A stretch of 64,000 nucleotides of DNA from the NCBI GenBank assembly GCA_020161935.1, contig JAIUNI010000011.1, positions 62,001 through 126,000 on the forward strand. The letters run 5' to 3'. Within the stretch, counting starts at the first letter, position 1; each line of letters starts with the position of its first letter. The DNA is from Chloroflexota bacterium. Its GTDB lineage: Bacteria > Chloroflexota > Anaerolineae > Aggregatilineales > Phototrophicaceae. The position numbers and the translations under genes were made by a program. Of this stretch, positions 33,270 to 41,524 are shown piece by piece. Under the pieces are notes generated by a model, which saw only the letters and a list, made by a program, of their open reading frames with translations, was not told the DNA's origin and did not search any database.

Positions 33270-34309
33270 ATGATTACGCCAACCGTTCCGCTTATGTCAA
33301 GTCGCCGTGGCAGTTTGCCGTCCGCGATAATCCCATCGCTGCGCCTGCTGCCGGTCAACTGCTGATTGAAGTTAAAGCCTGCGGCGTGTGCGGTACCGAC
33401 CAACATATCGCCGACCGTACCGCCGACGATTGGCAGCCGTTCGGGCATGAAGTCGCGGGTGTGGTCAAAGCGGTTGGCGAGGGTGTGCCGCTGTTCAAAG
33501 TGGGGGATCGTGTGGCGGTTGATAGTTCCGCGCCGTGCGGGGTGTGCGAAAACTGCTCACCACCGCCGCGTGGCCGTGGGCGGCCTGATCTCTGCCCGAA
33601 CCCGTTAAGCTATATGGGTTCACCGACGATGGGCTTTGGTCAATTTCTCTTAGCTTACCATCAGCAAGCCGTTCCGATCCCTGACGATATGACATTTGAT
33701 GTGGCTTCGCTGGTTGAGCCGTTGGGCGTATGCATTGATCTGGTGCAGGTGGCAGAGGTTCGCCCCGGCGATCATGTGCTGGTGATCGGCCCCGGCCCGT
33801 TAGGACTAGGGGCAATCGCCCTCGCCAAACGTGCGGGTGCGGCCCACATCTATACCGCCGGACGCTCGACCTCTAAAGGACGGATGGACGCGGCGATGGC
33901 GCTCGGTACAGATACCTTCATCAGCGTCGATAAAACCCCGCTGGCTGAGTACAAATTTGGTTCCCGCCAGCCGGATAAAATCCTGATTACTGCCCAACCG
34001 GATACGATTGCTGATGCTATTCGGGTCGCGGCGCTGGGTGGCATCATCAGCTACATCGGCGTGGCGTGGAACGATACCAAGAATGTCTCGTTCGATGCTG
34101 ATGATTTGCACTTCCGCAAGCTCTCGATTCGCCCATCTCACGCATGGCCGGGAACACACGCTGCCGAAAGTGTGCGGCTGCTGCATACCGAATCGACGCT
34201 TGGCTCGACCCTCATCTCGCACCGCTTCGGCCTTGAGGAGATCGAGCAAGCGATGTTAACCGCCCGTGATAACCGCACTGTTGCCAAGAAAGTGGTGGTT
34301 ATACAGTGA
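33266..34309 (+). CDS. Zinc-binding medium-chain alcohol/polyol dehydrogenase
   Basis: The 347-residue MDR enzyme has the catalytic zinc ligands (ACGVCGTDQHI, GHEVAGVV), a structural zinc loop (CGVCENCSPPPRGRGRPDLC, with a small insertion) and the NAD-binding VLVIGPGPLGLGAIALAKRAGA (about 172-193). It is closest in style to the sorbitol/threonine dehydrogenase branch. In this operon it could reduce L-lactaldehyde or oxidise a sugar acid or polyol; the sequence alone does not decide. It overlaps the cupin gene by 4 nt. Confidence 0.85.
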   Translation: MNDYANRSAYVKSPWQFAVRDNPIAAPAAGQLLIEVKACGVCGTDQHIADRTADDWQPFGHEVAGVVKAVGEGVPLFKVGDRVAVDSSAPCGVCENCSPPPRGRGRPDLCPNPLSYMGSPTMGFGQFLLAYHQQAVPIPDDMTFDVASLVEPLGVCIDLVQVAEVRPGDHVLVIGPGPLGLGAIALAKRAGAAHIYTAGRSTSKGRMDAAMALGTDTFISVDKTPLAEYKFGSRQPDKILITAQPDTIADAIRVAALGGIISYIGVAWNDTKNVSFDADDLHFRKLSIRPSHAWPGTHAAESVRLLHTESTLGSTLISHRFGLEEIEQAMLTARDNRTVAKKVVVIQ

Positions 34310-34358
34310 GTATCTAACTCATTTTGGTTTAGAATGAGGGGCAAAGGAGGATAATGTG

Positions 34359-34676
34359 ATGACCATAATTCCAGCAAAAACCTATATCCCTATACCCTAT
34401 GATGCGGTCGCTTCATTTTGTGAGAAGTATTACATCGTTAAGATGTGGCTTTTTGGGTCTATATTACGGGACGATTTTACCAGTGAAAGTGATATAGATG
34501 TGTTGGTCGAGTTTGACCCCAATCATATTCCCGGCTGGGAATATTTCACTCTATCAGATGAATTGGGTGCTATTTTAGGCCGAGAAGTGGATTTGGGTAC
34601 ACCAAACTCATTGAAAACCCATTTGAAGGACCGCATTACCCAATCATCACAGGTCATTTATGAACGAAAGGGATAA
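34359..34676 (+). CDS. MNT-type nucleotidyltransferase (antitoxin-like)
   Basis: The start at ATG 34359 sits 8 nt after a perfect AAAGGAGG site. The 105-residue product has the minimal nucleotidyltransferase motif FGSILRDDFTSESDIDVLVEF (GS then DxD). In MNT/HEPN toxin-antitoxin modules this enzyme acts as antitoxin, by AMPylation of the HEPN toxin in characterised systems. It is followed by an overlapping, frameshifted HEPN gene (34660). It lies inside the rhamnose locus, in the same orientation. Confidence 0.85.
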   Translation: MTIIPAKTYIPIPYDAVASFCEKYYIVKMWLFGSILRDDFTSESDIDVLVEFDPNHIPGWEYFTLSDELGAILGREVDLGTPNSLKTHLKDRITQSSQVIYERKG

Positions 34677-35003
34677 ATCTCGCATACAGGATATGCTGGA
34701 TATGCTCGAAAGATATTGCAATTTGCTCATGGGCAAACACGCGCTTCATTAGATAGCGATGATATGTTTGCCTATGCTGTGATCCATGCGTTAGAGATTA
34801 TTGGCGAGGCTGCGCGAAACGTGACGGATGAATTCCAAGCACAGACTGCTGAGGTCGAATGGAAGCCCATTATGAGTATGCGTCATCGTATTGCTCATGA
34901 TTATTTAAATATTGATCATGATATTGTTTGGAATGTCGTACACAACAAAATACCAGAATTGATTGAACAACTCGAAATAATTTTATCAAGATATTCGGAC
35001 TAA
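34660..35003 (+). pseudogene. HEPN (DUF86) toxin gene, frameshifted
   Basis: The first 18 or so codons from ATG 34660 read MNERDKSRIQDMLDMLERY, the usual DUF86 N-terminus, and overlap the MNT stop by 17 nt. The rest of the family continues in another frame from about 34710: ILQFAHGQTRASLDSDDMFAYAVIHALEIIGEAARNV ... MRHRIAHDY with the HEPN catalytic RxxxxH intact. A single-base shift near CTCGAAAGAT joins both halves. As written, the toxin is interrupted, unless a TTG at 34716 drives a truncated product; a read error is an alternative. Confidence 0.7.
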
Positions 35004-35014
35004 GACATCTTTCT

Positions 35015-35692
35015 ATGAATAGTATTTTGCAATTAATTGACCTCAGCCACACCGTCGAAGATGGGCTGATTACCTATAAGGGTCTGCCCGCGCCCATCAT
35101 CTGCGATTACCTCAGCCGCGAGGCTTCGCGCAAGGTGTACGCCGAAGGAACCGAGTTCAACATCGGTAAGATCGAAATGGTGTCCAATACCGGCACCTAC
35201 CTCGACTCGCCGTTTCACCGTTTCGCGGATGGCAAAGACCTCTCCGACCTCGCGCTAGAACAGTTGGCGCATCTTGACGCGCTATTGATCCATGTACCGC
35301 AGAGTAACGGGCGCATCATTGATGAAAGCTGGTTCACTGGGTTAGATGTACGTGGTAAAGCCGTGCTGGTGCATACCGGCTGGGCGCGGCACTGGAAAAC
35401 CGACCAGTATTTTGAGGGTCACCCGTACTTAACCGAAGCGGCTGCCCAAACGTTGAAGGCGGCTGGCGCGGTGCTGGTCGGCATCGACACCTACAACATT
35501 GACGACACGAACGATGGTCGTCGCCCCGTGCATACTGTTTTGCTGGGTGCAGACATCCTGATCGTCGAGCATATGTGCAATATGGAAGCGATACCGGATG
35601 GTCGCCCGCTGCGTTTTTACGCTGTTCCGGTCAAGGTGAAAGCATTTGGTACGTTCCCGGTTCGCGCGTTTGTCGCGGTTGATGGTTTATAG
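35015..35692 (+). CDS. Cyclase family protein (kynurenine formamidase-like) with altered metal motif
   Basis: The 225-residue protein has the general layout of the cyclase/KynB fold: LIDLSHTVEDGLITYKGLP at the N-terminus and VLVHTGWARHWK and LVGIDTYNIDD later. The usual metal-binding HxGTHxDxPxH is here NTGTYLDSPFH, so two of the histidines are replaced by Asn and Tyr. The last His and the Asp remain. The substrate is unknown, and classical metal-dependent hydrolysis is doubtful. It is plus-strand and 11 nt after the broken HEPN gene. Confidence 0.75.
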   Translation: MNSILQLIDLSHTVEDGLITYKGLPAPIICDYLSREASRKVYAEGTEFNIGKIEMVSNTGTYLDSPFHRFADGKDLSDLALEQLAHLDALLIHVPQSNGRIIDESWFTGLDVRGKAVLVHTGWARHWKTDQYFEGHPYLTEAAAQTLKAAGAVLVGIDTYNIDDTNDGRRPVHTVLLGADILIVEHMCNMEAIPDGRPLRFYAVPVKVKAFGTFPVRAFVAVDGL

Positions 35693-35728
35693 TAGTGGGA
35701 ATGCTGGGTGAGTAGAAGGATGTTAACA

Positions 35729-35959
35729 ATGGCTGTTCAATTGACAATAGAGTTTGAAAAACTTGTGGAATTAGTTGATCAACTGCCTACTGAACAACAA
35801 CAATACCTTGTCCAGCATATTACTGAACAATCCCATCAGCGCGATTTAACACCCAAAGAAAGGATTGAACTGCTTAATTCAACTGTTCATGATTTAGGCG
35901 AGATTTTGCCTGATTTTTCTTTCCGCCGTGAAGATTGGTACAGCGATGATGGGCGGTAA
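35729..35959 (+). CDS. Putative antitoxin upstream of a PIN toxin
   Basis: I use ATG 35729 (MAVQLTIEFEKLVELVDQLP), giving 76 residues; an upstream frame adds seven residues without a better ribosome site. The N-terminal helix and QLPTEQQQYLVQHI segment resemble small DNA-binding or partner-binding antitoxins, and the C-terminus (PDFSFRREDWYSDDGR) is of the acidic-aromatic kind that wraps around PIN toxins. Its last 14 nt overlap the PIN gene start (35946). A similarly placed small gene lies at 61823. Confidence 0.65.
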   Translation: MAVQLTIEFEKLVELVDQLPTEQQQYLVQHITEQSHQRDLTPKERIELLNSTVHDLGEILPDFSFRREDWYSDDGR

Positions 35960-36401
35960 AACATTTGTTGATACAAATGTACTTCTTCGCGCACGAGTGA
36001 AGGGTATGGAGTTTCATCATGAGGCGAAAACATTAATCGATATTCAAATTAGCGCAGGTAACGAACTTTGGATTAGTCGTCAAGTGATACGCGAGTTTCT
36101 GGTAAACGTAACTCGCCCTCAATCTGTGTCACAGCCTATGACTATCGCTGAAGTTGAAGCTGAAATGAATGTTCTCAATTCCGTTTTCAACATCGCGGAT
36201 GAAACCGCTAATGTGACGGCAAAACTCTTGCAACTTATTAAGCAGTATCCAACGGGCGGCAAACAGATCCATGATGCCAACATAGTTGCTACGATGTTGG
36301 TGAATGATGTCGATACACTGCTCACCCAAAATATGGATGATATGAAGCGTTTTGAAAAAGAAATCCTGCTAATTCCGTTAAAGGCTGATGCCAAACCATG
36401 A
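35946..36401 (+). CDS. PIN domain (VapC-like) ribonuclease toxin
   Basis: From ATG 35946, 151 residues follow the PIN pattern: the first acidic residue in KTFVDTNVLLRAR, a conserved Glu in RQVIREFLVN, then GGKQIHDANIVATML (Asp) and DTLLTQNMDDMKRF (Asp). Such enzymes cleave tRNA or mRNA when freed from their antitoxin. The gene overlaps its antitoxin by 14 nt and the sugar ABC ATPase gene by 4 nt (ATGA), so it is embedded in the transport operon and perhaps translationally coupled to it. Confidence 0.85.
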   Translation: MMGGKTFVDTNVLLRARVKGMEFHHEAKTLIDIQISAGNELWISRQVIREFLVNVTRPQSVSQPMTIAEVEAEMNVLNSVFNIADETANVTAKLLQLIKQYPTGGKQIHDANIVATMLVNDVDTLLTQNMDDMKRFEKEILLIPLKADAKP

Positions 36402-37912
36402 CACCCATCCTTGAGCTTGAAAATATCTCAAAATCCTTCCCCGGTGTGAAGGCGCTGAATGATGTCCGCTTTTCGATTGAAGCCGGAGAGGTTCACGCGC
36501 TGCTGGGCGAAAACGGCGCGGGGAAATCGACGCTCATCAAGATTATTTCCGGTGTGCATAAGCCGGATACGGGTGTTATCCGTTGGGAAGGACAGCCGGT
36601 TGTTTTTAATAACCCCCGCGAGGCACAGGCGCACGGTGTCGCTACCATCTATCAAGAACTCAGCCTGTACCCTGAACTCACGGTCGCCGAAAATATTTTC
36701 ATGGGTCACGCCCCCAAGCGCAGCATCGGCCCGCTAAAAATTGTCGACTGGAACACCATCAACGCCCGCGCACTCGAACTCCTGCACTCGCTCAATATCC
36801 ACGACATGGATGTGCGCCGCAAGGTAGGCACGCTCAACGTGGGCAACCGCCAGCGTGTCGAAATCGCCAAAGCCCTGTCGATCAACGCGCGGGTGTTGAT
36901 TATGGATGAGCCGACCGCTGCCCTCACCGAAGCGGATGTCGAGCGCTTGTTTGGCATCGTGCGTATTCTCAAGCAGCGCGGCGTGGCAATCATTTACATC
37001 AGCCACCGCTTACAAGAAGTGTTCGAACTGGCTGACCGCGTGACCGTTCTGCGCGATGGGCATTACGTCAATACCAAGCCCGTGAGTGAGACACGCGAAC
37101 CCGAACTCGTCAGTATGATGGTCGGGCGCACCATCGACAATTTATTCCCCAAATTAGATAGCAGCCCCGGTAAAACCGTGCTGGAAGTCCGCAACCTCAA
37201 TCGTGGCGCGACCACGCAAAATGTATCCTTCACCGTCCGCGCGGGCGAAATCGTTGGCATGGCGGGGTTGGTTGGTTCAGGTCGCAGCGAAACCGCCCAG
37301 ACGATCTTTGGCATCACGCCAGCCGAGTCCGGCGAGATTATCGTGGATGGGCAAAAGGTTAGCATCAACGATCCCGGCAAGGCGGTCAAACTCGGCATCG
37401 CTTACGTCCCCGAAGATCGCGGTACACAGGGACTCATCAAACAGATGAACATCCGCGAGAACGCCTCGCTCGCGGTACTCAAAGCACTTTCCCGCGCCAG
37501 CTTCATCAACTTTGGTGGCGAACGCAAACTGGCGACCGATGCCATCAAGCAGATGAGCATCCGTGCCTACAGCGCCGAACAAATCGTCAACAAGCTCTCC
37601 GGCGGCAATCAGCAAAAAGTTGTCATCAGCAAATGGCTGGCGAGTAAGCCCAAGCTGTTGATTATGGATGAACCCACGCGCGGTATCGACGTGGGCGCGA
37701 AGTCCGAAATTCACCGCCTGATGAGTGAACTCGCTGTCCAGCAGGGGTTAGCGATATTGATGATTTCCAGCGAACTGCCGGAAGTCCTCGGCATGAGTGA
37801 CCGCGTGCTGGTCATGCGCGAAGGGCATATCGCCGCCGAGTTCACGCGCAAGGAAGCCACGCAGGAACGGGTCGTCACCGCCATGATGAGCGAAGCGGCG
37901 AAGGTCGAATGA
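36398..37912 (+). CDS. Sugar ABC transporter ATP-binding protein (two NBDs)
   Basis: The 504-residue protein has two nucleotide-binding domains, as in ribose/rhamnose-type importers. NBD1 has Walker A GENGAGKSTLIK (about 38-49) and Walker B VLIMDEPTAALT; NBD2 has a degenerate Walker A (GLVGSGRSETAQ, about 290-301), signature NKLSGGNQQKVVISKWL and Walker B LLIMDEPTRGIDVG. By position it energises the two permeases at 39380 and 40402 for the binding protein at 41525, probably for L-rhamnose. It has 4-nt overlaps with both neighbours. Confidence 0.93.
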   Translation: MTPILELENISKSFPGVKALNDVRFSIEAGEVHALLGENGAGKSTLIKIISGVHKPDTGVIRWEGQPVVFNNPREAQAHGVATIYQELSLYPELTVAENIFMGHAPKRSIGPLKIVDWNTINARALELLHSLNIHDMDVRRKVGTLNVGNRQRVEIAKALSINARVLIMDEPTAALTEADVERLFGIVRILKQRGVAIIYISHRLQEVFELADRVTVLRDGHYVNTKPVSETREPELVSMMVGRTIDNLFPKLDSSPGKTVLEVRNLNRGATTQNVSFTVRAGEIVGMAGLVGSGRSETAQTIFGITPAESGEIIVDGQKVSINDPGKAVKLGIAYVPEDRGTQGLIKQMNIRENASLAVLKALSRASFINFGGERKLATDAIKQMSIRAYSAEQIVNKLSGGNQQKVVISKWLASKPKLLIMDEPTRGIDVGAKSEIHRLMSELAVQQGLAILMISSELPEVLGMSDRVLVMREGHIAAEFTRKEATQERVVTAMMSEAAKVE

Positions 37913-39003
37913 TGGATACCAGCCACCTGCTGAACTTGCGGGAATTCGAGCCATTGGCGCGGGGAAAACTCAGCCAGATGATCTTCGATTATTACGCCAG
38001 CGGTGCGAACGATGATGTGACCCTGCGCGAAAACGAGGCTGCGTATCAGCGTATCTTCATGCGTCCGCGTATGATGGCGGGGAATGCCGCGCGGTCGATG
38101 AACGTGTCGATCTTCGGGCAGCCGATGAACGCGCCGATCCTCATCGCGCCGATGGCTTATATGAAGATGGCGCACCCTGACGGTGAGGCGGCTGTCGCCC
38201 GTGCAGCGGCGGCGCGCAGCCTGAACATGATCGTCAGCACCAGCGCCACCATGTCGGTGGATGAAATCGCTGCCGCTGTGCCAGAAGGTTCGCGCTGGTT
38301 TCAGCTCTACCTGTATAAAGACCGTGCCGCCGCGCGTGATCTGGTGGGGCTTGTCGGGGCGGTTGGTTATCAAGCGATTGTGCTGACAGTTGACCGGACG
38401 TATTTGGGTCGCCGTGAACCGGATATTCGTAATAACTTTGGCTTGCCGCCGCCGTTGGAAGTGAAGAACCTCCCGCCGGATGCGACCCGTGACGGACTTG
38501 CGGCTTACGTCTCGCCGTTATTTGAGGACAACCTGCGCTGGTCAGATGTCGAATGGTTGAAGTCAATTACCAGCCTACCCGTCCTCGTCAAAGGTGTGCT
38601 GCGGGGTGATGACGCGCGGCTGGCGATTGCCCACGGCGCGGATGGCGTGATCGTCTCCAACCACGGTGGACGACAGTTGGATACCGCCATACCTGCTATC
38701 GACGCGCTGCCCGAAATTGTGCAAGCAGTGGGTGATGAAGCTGAGATCTTGGTCGATGGCGGCATCCGGCGCGGTACAGATGTGATGAAAGCGCTGGCGC
38801 GGGGTGCGAAGGCCGTACTGCTCGGTCGTCCAGTATTGTGGGGCTTGGCGCTGGAAGGCGAGGTGGGTGTCGGGCGCGTCCTCGATCTGCTCCTGCAAGA
38901 GCTTGATCTCGCGCTGGCGCTCAACGGCTGTCGTTCAATCGAAGACGTTACACCAGATTTACTGGCAGGTTATATGCCAGTTAGAGAAAGTATAGGGTAT
39001 TAA
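37909..39003 (+). CDS. FMN-dependent alpha-hydroxy acid oxidase/dehydrogenase
   Basis: This 364-residue TIM-barrel flavoprotein has the family signature around the catalytic His (IVSNHGGRQLDTAIPAIDALPEI, about 250-272), the substrate-binding PRMMAGNAARSM start, and the C-terminal DGGIRRGTDVMKALARGAKAVLLGRPVLWGLA FMN phosphate site. Relatives oxidise L-lactate, glycolate or similar 2-hydroxy acids to 2-keto acids. Since the rhamnose pathway ends in L-lactate, this enzyme probably feeds pyruvate. It overlaps the ABC ATPase gene by 4 nt. Confidence 0.9.
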   Translation: MMDTSHLLNLREFEPLARGKLSQMIFDYYASGANDDVTLRENEAAYQRIFMRPRMMAGNAARSMNVSIFGQPMNAPILIAPMAYMKMAHPDGEAAVARAAAARSLNMIVSTSATMSVDEIAAAVPEGSRWFQLYLYKDRAAARDLVGLVGAVGYQAIVLTVDRTYLGRREPDIRNNFGLPPPLEVKNLPPDATRDGLAAYVSPLFEDNLRWSDVEWLKSITSLPVLVKGVLRGDDARLAIAHGADGVIVSNHGGRQLDTAIPAIDALPEIVQAVGDEAEILVDGGIRRGTDVMKALARGAKAVLLGRPVLWGLALEGEVGVGRVLDLLLQELDLALALNGCRSIEDVTPDLLAGYMPVRESIGY

Positions 39004-39006
39004 CTG

Positions 39007-39336
39007 ATGGCAACACCGACTGAAGTTGTGCAAAAACAGCTTGATGCATATAACGCCCATGATATAGATGCTTTTCTCGCCACTTATGCACTGGATGCTA
39101 AACTGCGCGATTTCCCATCCGGTGATTTTTTGATCGTAGGCCATACCCAACTACGCGAGCGTTATAGTAGGATTTTTGCGAATAAGGCTCATGTTGACGT
39201 AGCAGAGCGCATTGCTAACGGGGACTATGTGGTTAACCACGAGTTTGTGAAAACCGCCAATGAAGAATTTTATGCCGTTGCGATTTACCATGTAACGAAC
39301 GGTCGGATCGATCAAGTCTGGTTTTTAACCGACTAA
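39007..39336 (+). CDS. NTF2-like (SnoaL-type) small protein
   Basis: The 109-residue protein shows the NTF2-like cone fold pattern: VVQKQLDAYNAHDIDAFLATYALDAKLRDFPSG, then HTQLRERYSRIFANKAHVDV, and beta strands rich in charged residues ending in GRIDQVWFL. Members bind small molecules; some are isomerases or hydrolases. No catalytic residues can be chosen. It starts 3 nt after the oxidase stop codon, so it is part of the operon. Confidence 0.75.
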   Translation: MATPTEVVQKQLDAYNAHDIDAFLATYALDAKLRDFPSGDFLIVGHTQLRERYSRIFANKAHVDVAERIANGDYVVNHEFVKTANEEFYAVAIYHVTNGRIDQVWFLTD

Positions 39337-39379
39337 CCAGCATCAATTGAGATTAATTTAAAGCACGAAAGTAATTTTT

Positions 39380-40384
39380 ATGACCGCAACCCCGTTACCG
39401 AATTCCACTCCCGCAGCCGCGCCTGCACCCAACCGCTTGCGTACGCTGCGTAACCTTATTCTCTCGCAAGAGGGCATCTTGCTAATCGTCATCATTGTGG
39501 TGATGGTCGTGGTCGGCGCGAGTAAACCGCGTTTCCGTGCCGAGAATAACCTGCTGGACATCTTCCAGAGCGAAGCCTATATCGCCGTGGCTGCGGTCGG
39601 CATGTCGATCCTCATCATCTCCGGCAATATCGATATTTCGGTCGGCTCGCTGGTCGGTGTACTCGCCATTCTCAGCGCGACCCTTTCCGTTAATGGGTTA
39701 CCCGGTTGGTTGTGTTGGCTGATACCGATTGGTGTGTCCATGATTATCGGGGCGATAAACGGTTTCTTAGTCGCCTATCTCAGGATTCCGTCGATTGTCG
39801 TCACCTTAGGCATGTTAAGCATCCTCAAGGGCGGCATGATTATCATCCTCGGTGGTACGACCATTATCAACATGCAGCCGGATTTCTTCCTTTCGCAGTG
39901 GGATTGGCTGAATATCCCCACACCCATCTGGTTGATGATTTTCGCGACCATCATCGGTGCGCTGTGGATGCGCTACAGTTCTACGGGGCGCTCGATCTAT
40001 GCCGTCGGCGGGAATGCCGAGGCCGCCCGCCTTTCCGGCATCAACACGCGCCGCATCACCATCACGGCCTTCGTCATCAACGGTTTGTGTGTCGGCATCT
40101 GCGCCATCATGTATGCCACACAGTTGAACTCGCTTCAAGCCAGCCCGCCAGTCGGCTTGGAACTGCGCGTCATCACCGCGTCGGTGGTGGGCGGGGTGAG
40201 CATCCTCGGCGGCATCGGCACCGTCGTCGGTTCGACGCTGGCTGCTATTCTGTTAAGTGTCATCCGTTCCGCGATGATCTTTATTGACATTCCTGCTTCA
40301 TGGATTAATGCCGTTCGTGGCTCGCTCATTCTGGTTACAGTGCTGGTCGATATTCTGCGCCATCGTCAGATGGACCGTCACTAA
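39380..40384 (+). CDS. Sugar ABC transporter permease 1 (rhamnose-type)
   Basis: The 334-residue permease of the ribose/rhamnose/autoinducer family has about ten hydrophobic helices. The GNIDISVGSLVGVLAILSA segment (about 76-94) and the cytoplasmic loop GRSIYAVGGNAEAARLSGINTRR (about 201-223), which contacts the ATPase, are typical. It begins with GAAAGTAATTTTTATG, an AT-rich start context also seen at the next gene. It forms the membrane heterodimer with the product of 40402. Confidence 0.92.
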   Translation: MTATPLPNSTPAAAPAPNRLRTLRNLILSQEGILLIVIIVVMVVVGASKPRFRAENNLLDIFQSEAYIAVAAVGMSILIISGNIDISVGSLVGVLAILSATLSVNGLPGWLCWLIPIGVSMIIGAINGFLVAYLRIPSIVVTLGMLSILKGGMIIILGGTTIINMQPDFFLSQWDWLNIPTPIWLMIFATIIGALWMRYSSTGRSIYAVGGNAEAARLSGINTRRITITAFVINGLCVGICAIMYATQLNSLQASPPVGLELRVITASVVGGVSILGGIGTVVGSTLAAILLSVIRSAMIFIDIPASWINAVRGSLILVTVLVDILRHRQMDRH

Positions 40385-40401
40385 AGAAGAAAGATTATTT
40401 T

Positions 40402-41403
40402 ATGGCTGTTAGTGAACAACCCATACAACCGGCTTCACGCCCCGGCGGTACAGGCATTATGCGTATTCTGCTCCGGCAAGAAACGGTGCTGTTCATCATT
40501 CTGGTGATTGGCGTACTGCTGCTTTCCACCCAGACCGATAAATTTCTGACCAAAGATAACATTCTCAATCAAGGTCGCTTGCTGACCGAGGTCGCCCTCG
40601 TTGCCATGCCCATGACCTTCATCATCATCACGGGCGGTATTGATCTTTCCGTCGGCTCGATCTTGGGGCTGACGGCAATCATGCTCGGCTACGGTTGGAA
40701 GAACATGGGAATGCCGCTCGAAGTCGCCATCGTGTTCGCCATCGCGGTTGGCACGTTCGCGGGCTTCGTCAACGGCTTCTTCATTGTCCGGCTCGGCGTT
40801 CCACCCCTCATTATGACGCTCGCCACCCTCGCGCTGTATCGCGGCTTGGCGGAAGGTATCAGCCAAGCGCGTTCGGTGCGCGGCTACCCTGACTGGTTCT
40901 TCCAACTGGGGCAGAAGGATTTGGCAGGTATCCCGACGCAGCTTTGGGTCGCCGTTATCGCCATCATTATTACAGGTGTCGTCTTGGCCCGTACCACGTT
41001 TGGGCGCGGCTTATATGCCATCGGCAACAACGAACTGGGTGCGCGATTCTCTGGTATTCCGGTTGCGCGTTTTAAGCTGCTGATTTACACCTTCTCCGGT
41101 TTCATGGCGGCGCTGGCGGGTTATATTTATGTCTCGCGCGTCAGTACCACCCGTTCCGACATGGGAACCGGCTTGGAACTGGATGTGATTGCGGCAGTCG
41201 TGCTGGGCGGCACCAGCATCTTCGGGGGCAGCGGCACGGTACTCGGCACGGTCATCGGCCTCATCATGATCCAACTCCTCAAGAACGGGTTATCACTCGC
41301 GGGGGTCAAGGGCGATGCAACCATCGTCATCGTGGGTGTCGTGCTGATCCTTTCAATTATGGTCAATAACTTCATCCAGCGCCGCACAGGAGCGAGCGCA
41401 TAA
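40402..41403 (+). CDS. Sugar ABC transporter permease 2 (rhamnose-type)
   Basis: This 333-residue protein is similar in design to the first permease (GGIDLSVGSILGLTAIML, about 75-92; GRGLYAIGNNELGARFSGIPVAR, about 199-221; final LGGTSIFGGSGTVLGTVIG). Two paralogous permeases next to each other are typical of the rhamnose-type import system. It starts 17 nt after the first permease and is followed 121 nt later by the binding protein. Confidence 0.92.
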   Translation: MAVSEQPIQPASRPGGTGIMRILLRQETVLFIILVIGVLLLSTQTDKFLTKDNILNQGRLLTEVALVAMPMTFIIITGGIDLSVGSILGLTAIMLGYGWKNMGMPLEVAIVFAIAVGTFAGFVNGFFIVRLGVPPLIMTLATLALYRGLAEGISQARSVRGYPDWFFQLGQKDLAGIPTQLWVAVIAIIITGVVLARTTFGRGLYAIGNNELGARFSGIPVARFKLLIYTFSGFMAALAGYIYVSRVSTTRSDMGTGLELDVIAAVVLGGTSIFGGSGTVLGTVIGLIMIQLLKNGLSLAGVKGDATIVIVGVVLILSIMVNNFIQRRTGASA

Positions 41404-41524
41404 TTAAAATGGTGTAATCCGTTATCAGGCAAAACGACCTTTAAAGGAGGTGATGTGGAGTCGTCGAGTACAAAAGAAAGCAAGACGTACTTTCGTAATA
41501 ATCATTCTGAGGAGAAAATTGCAA

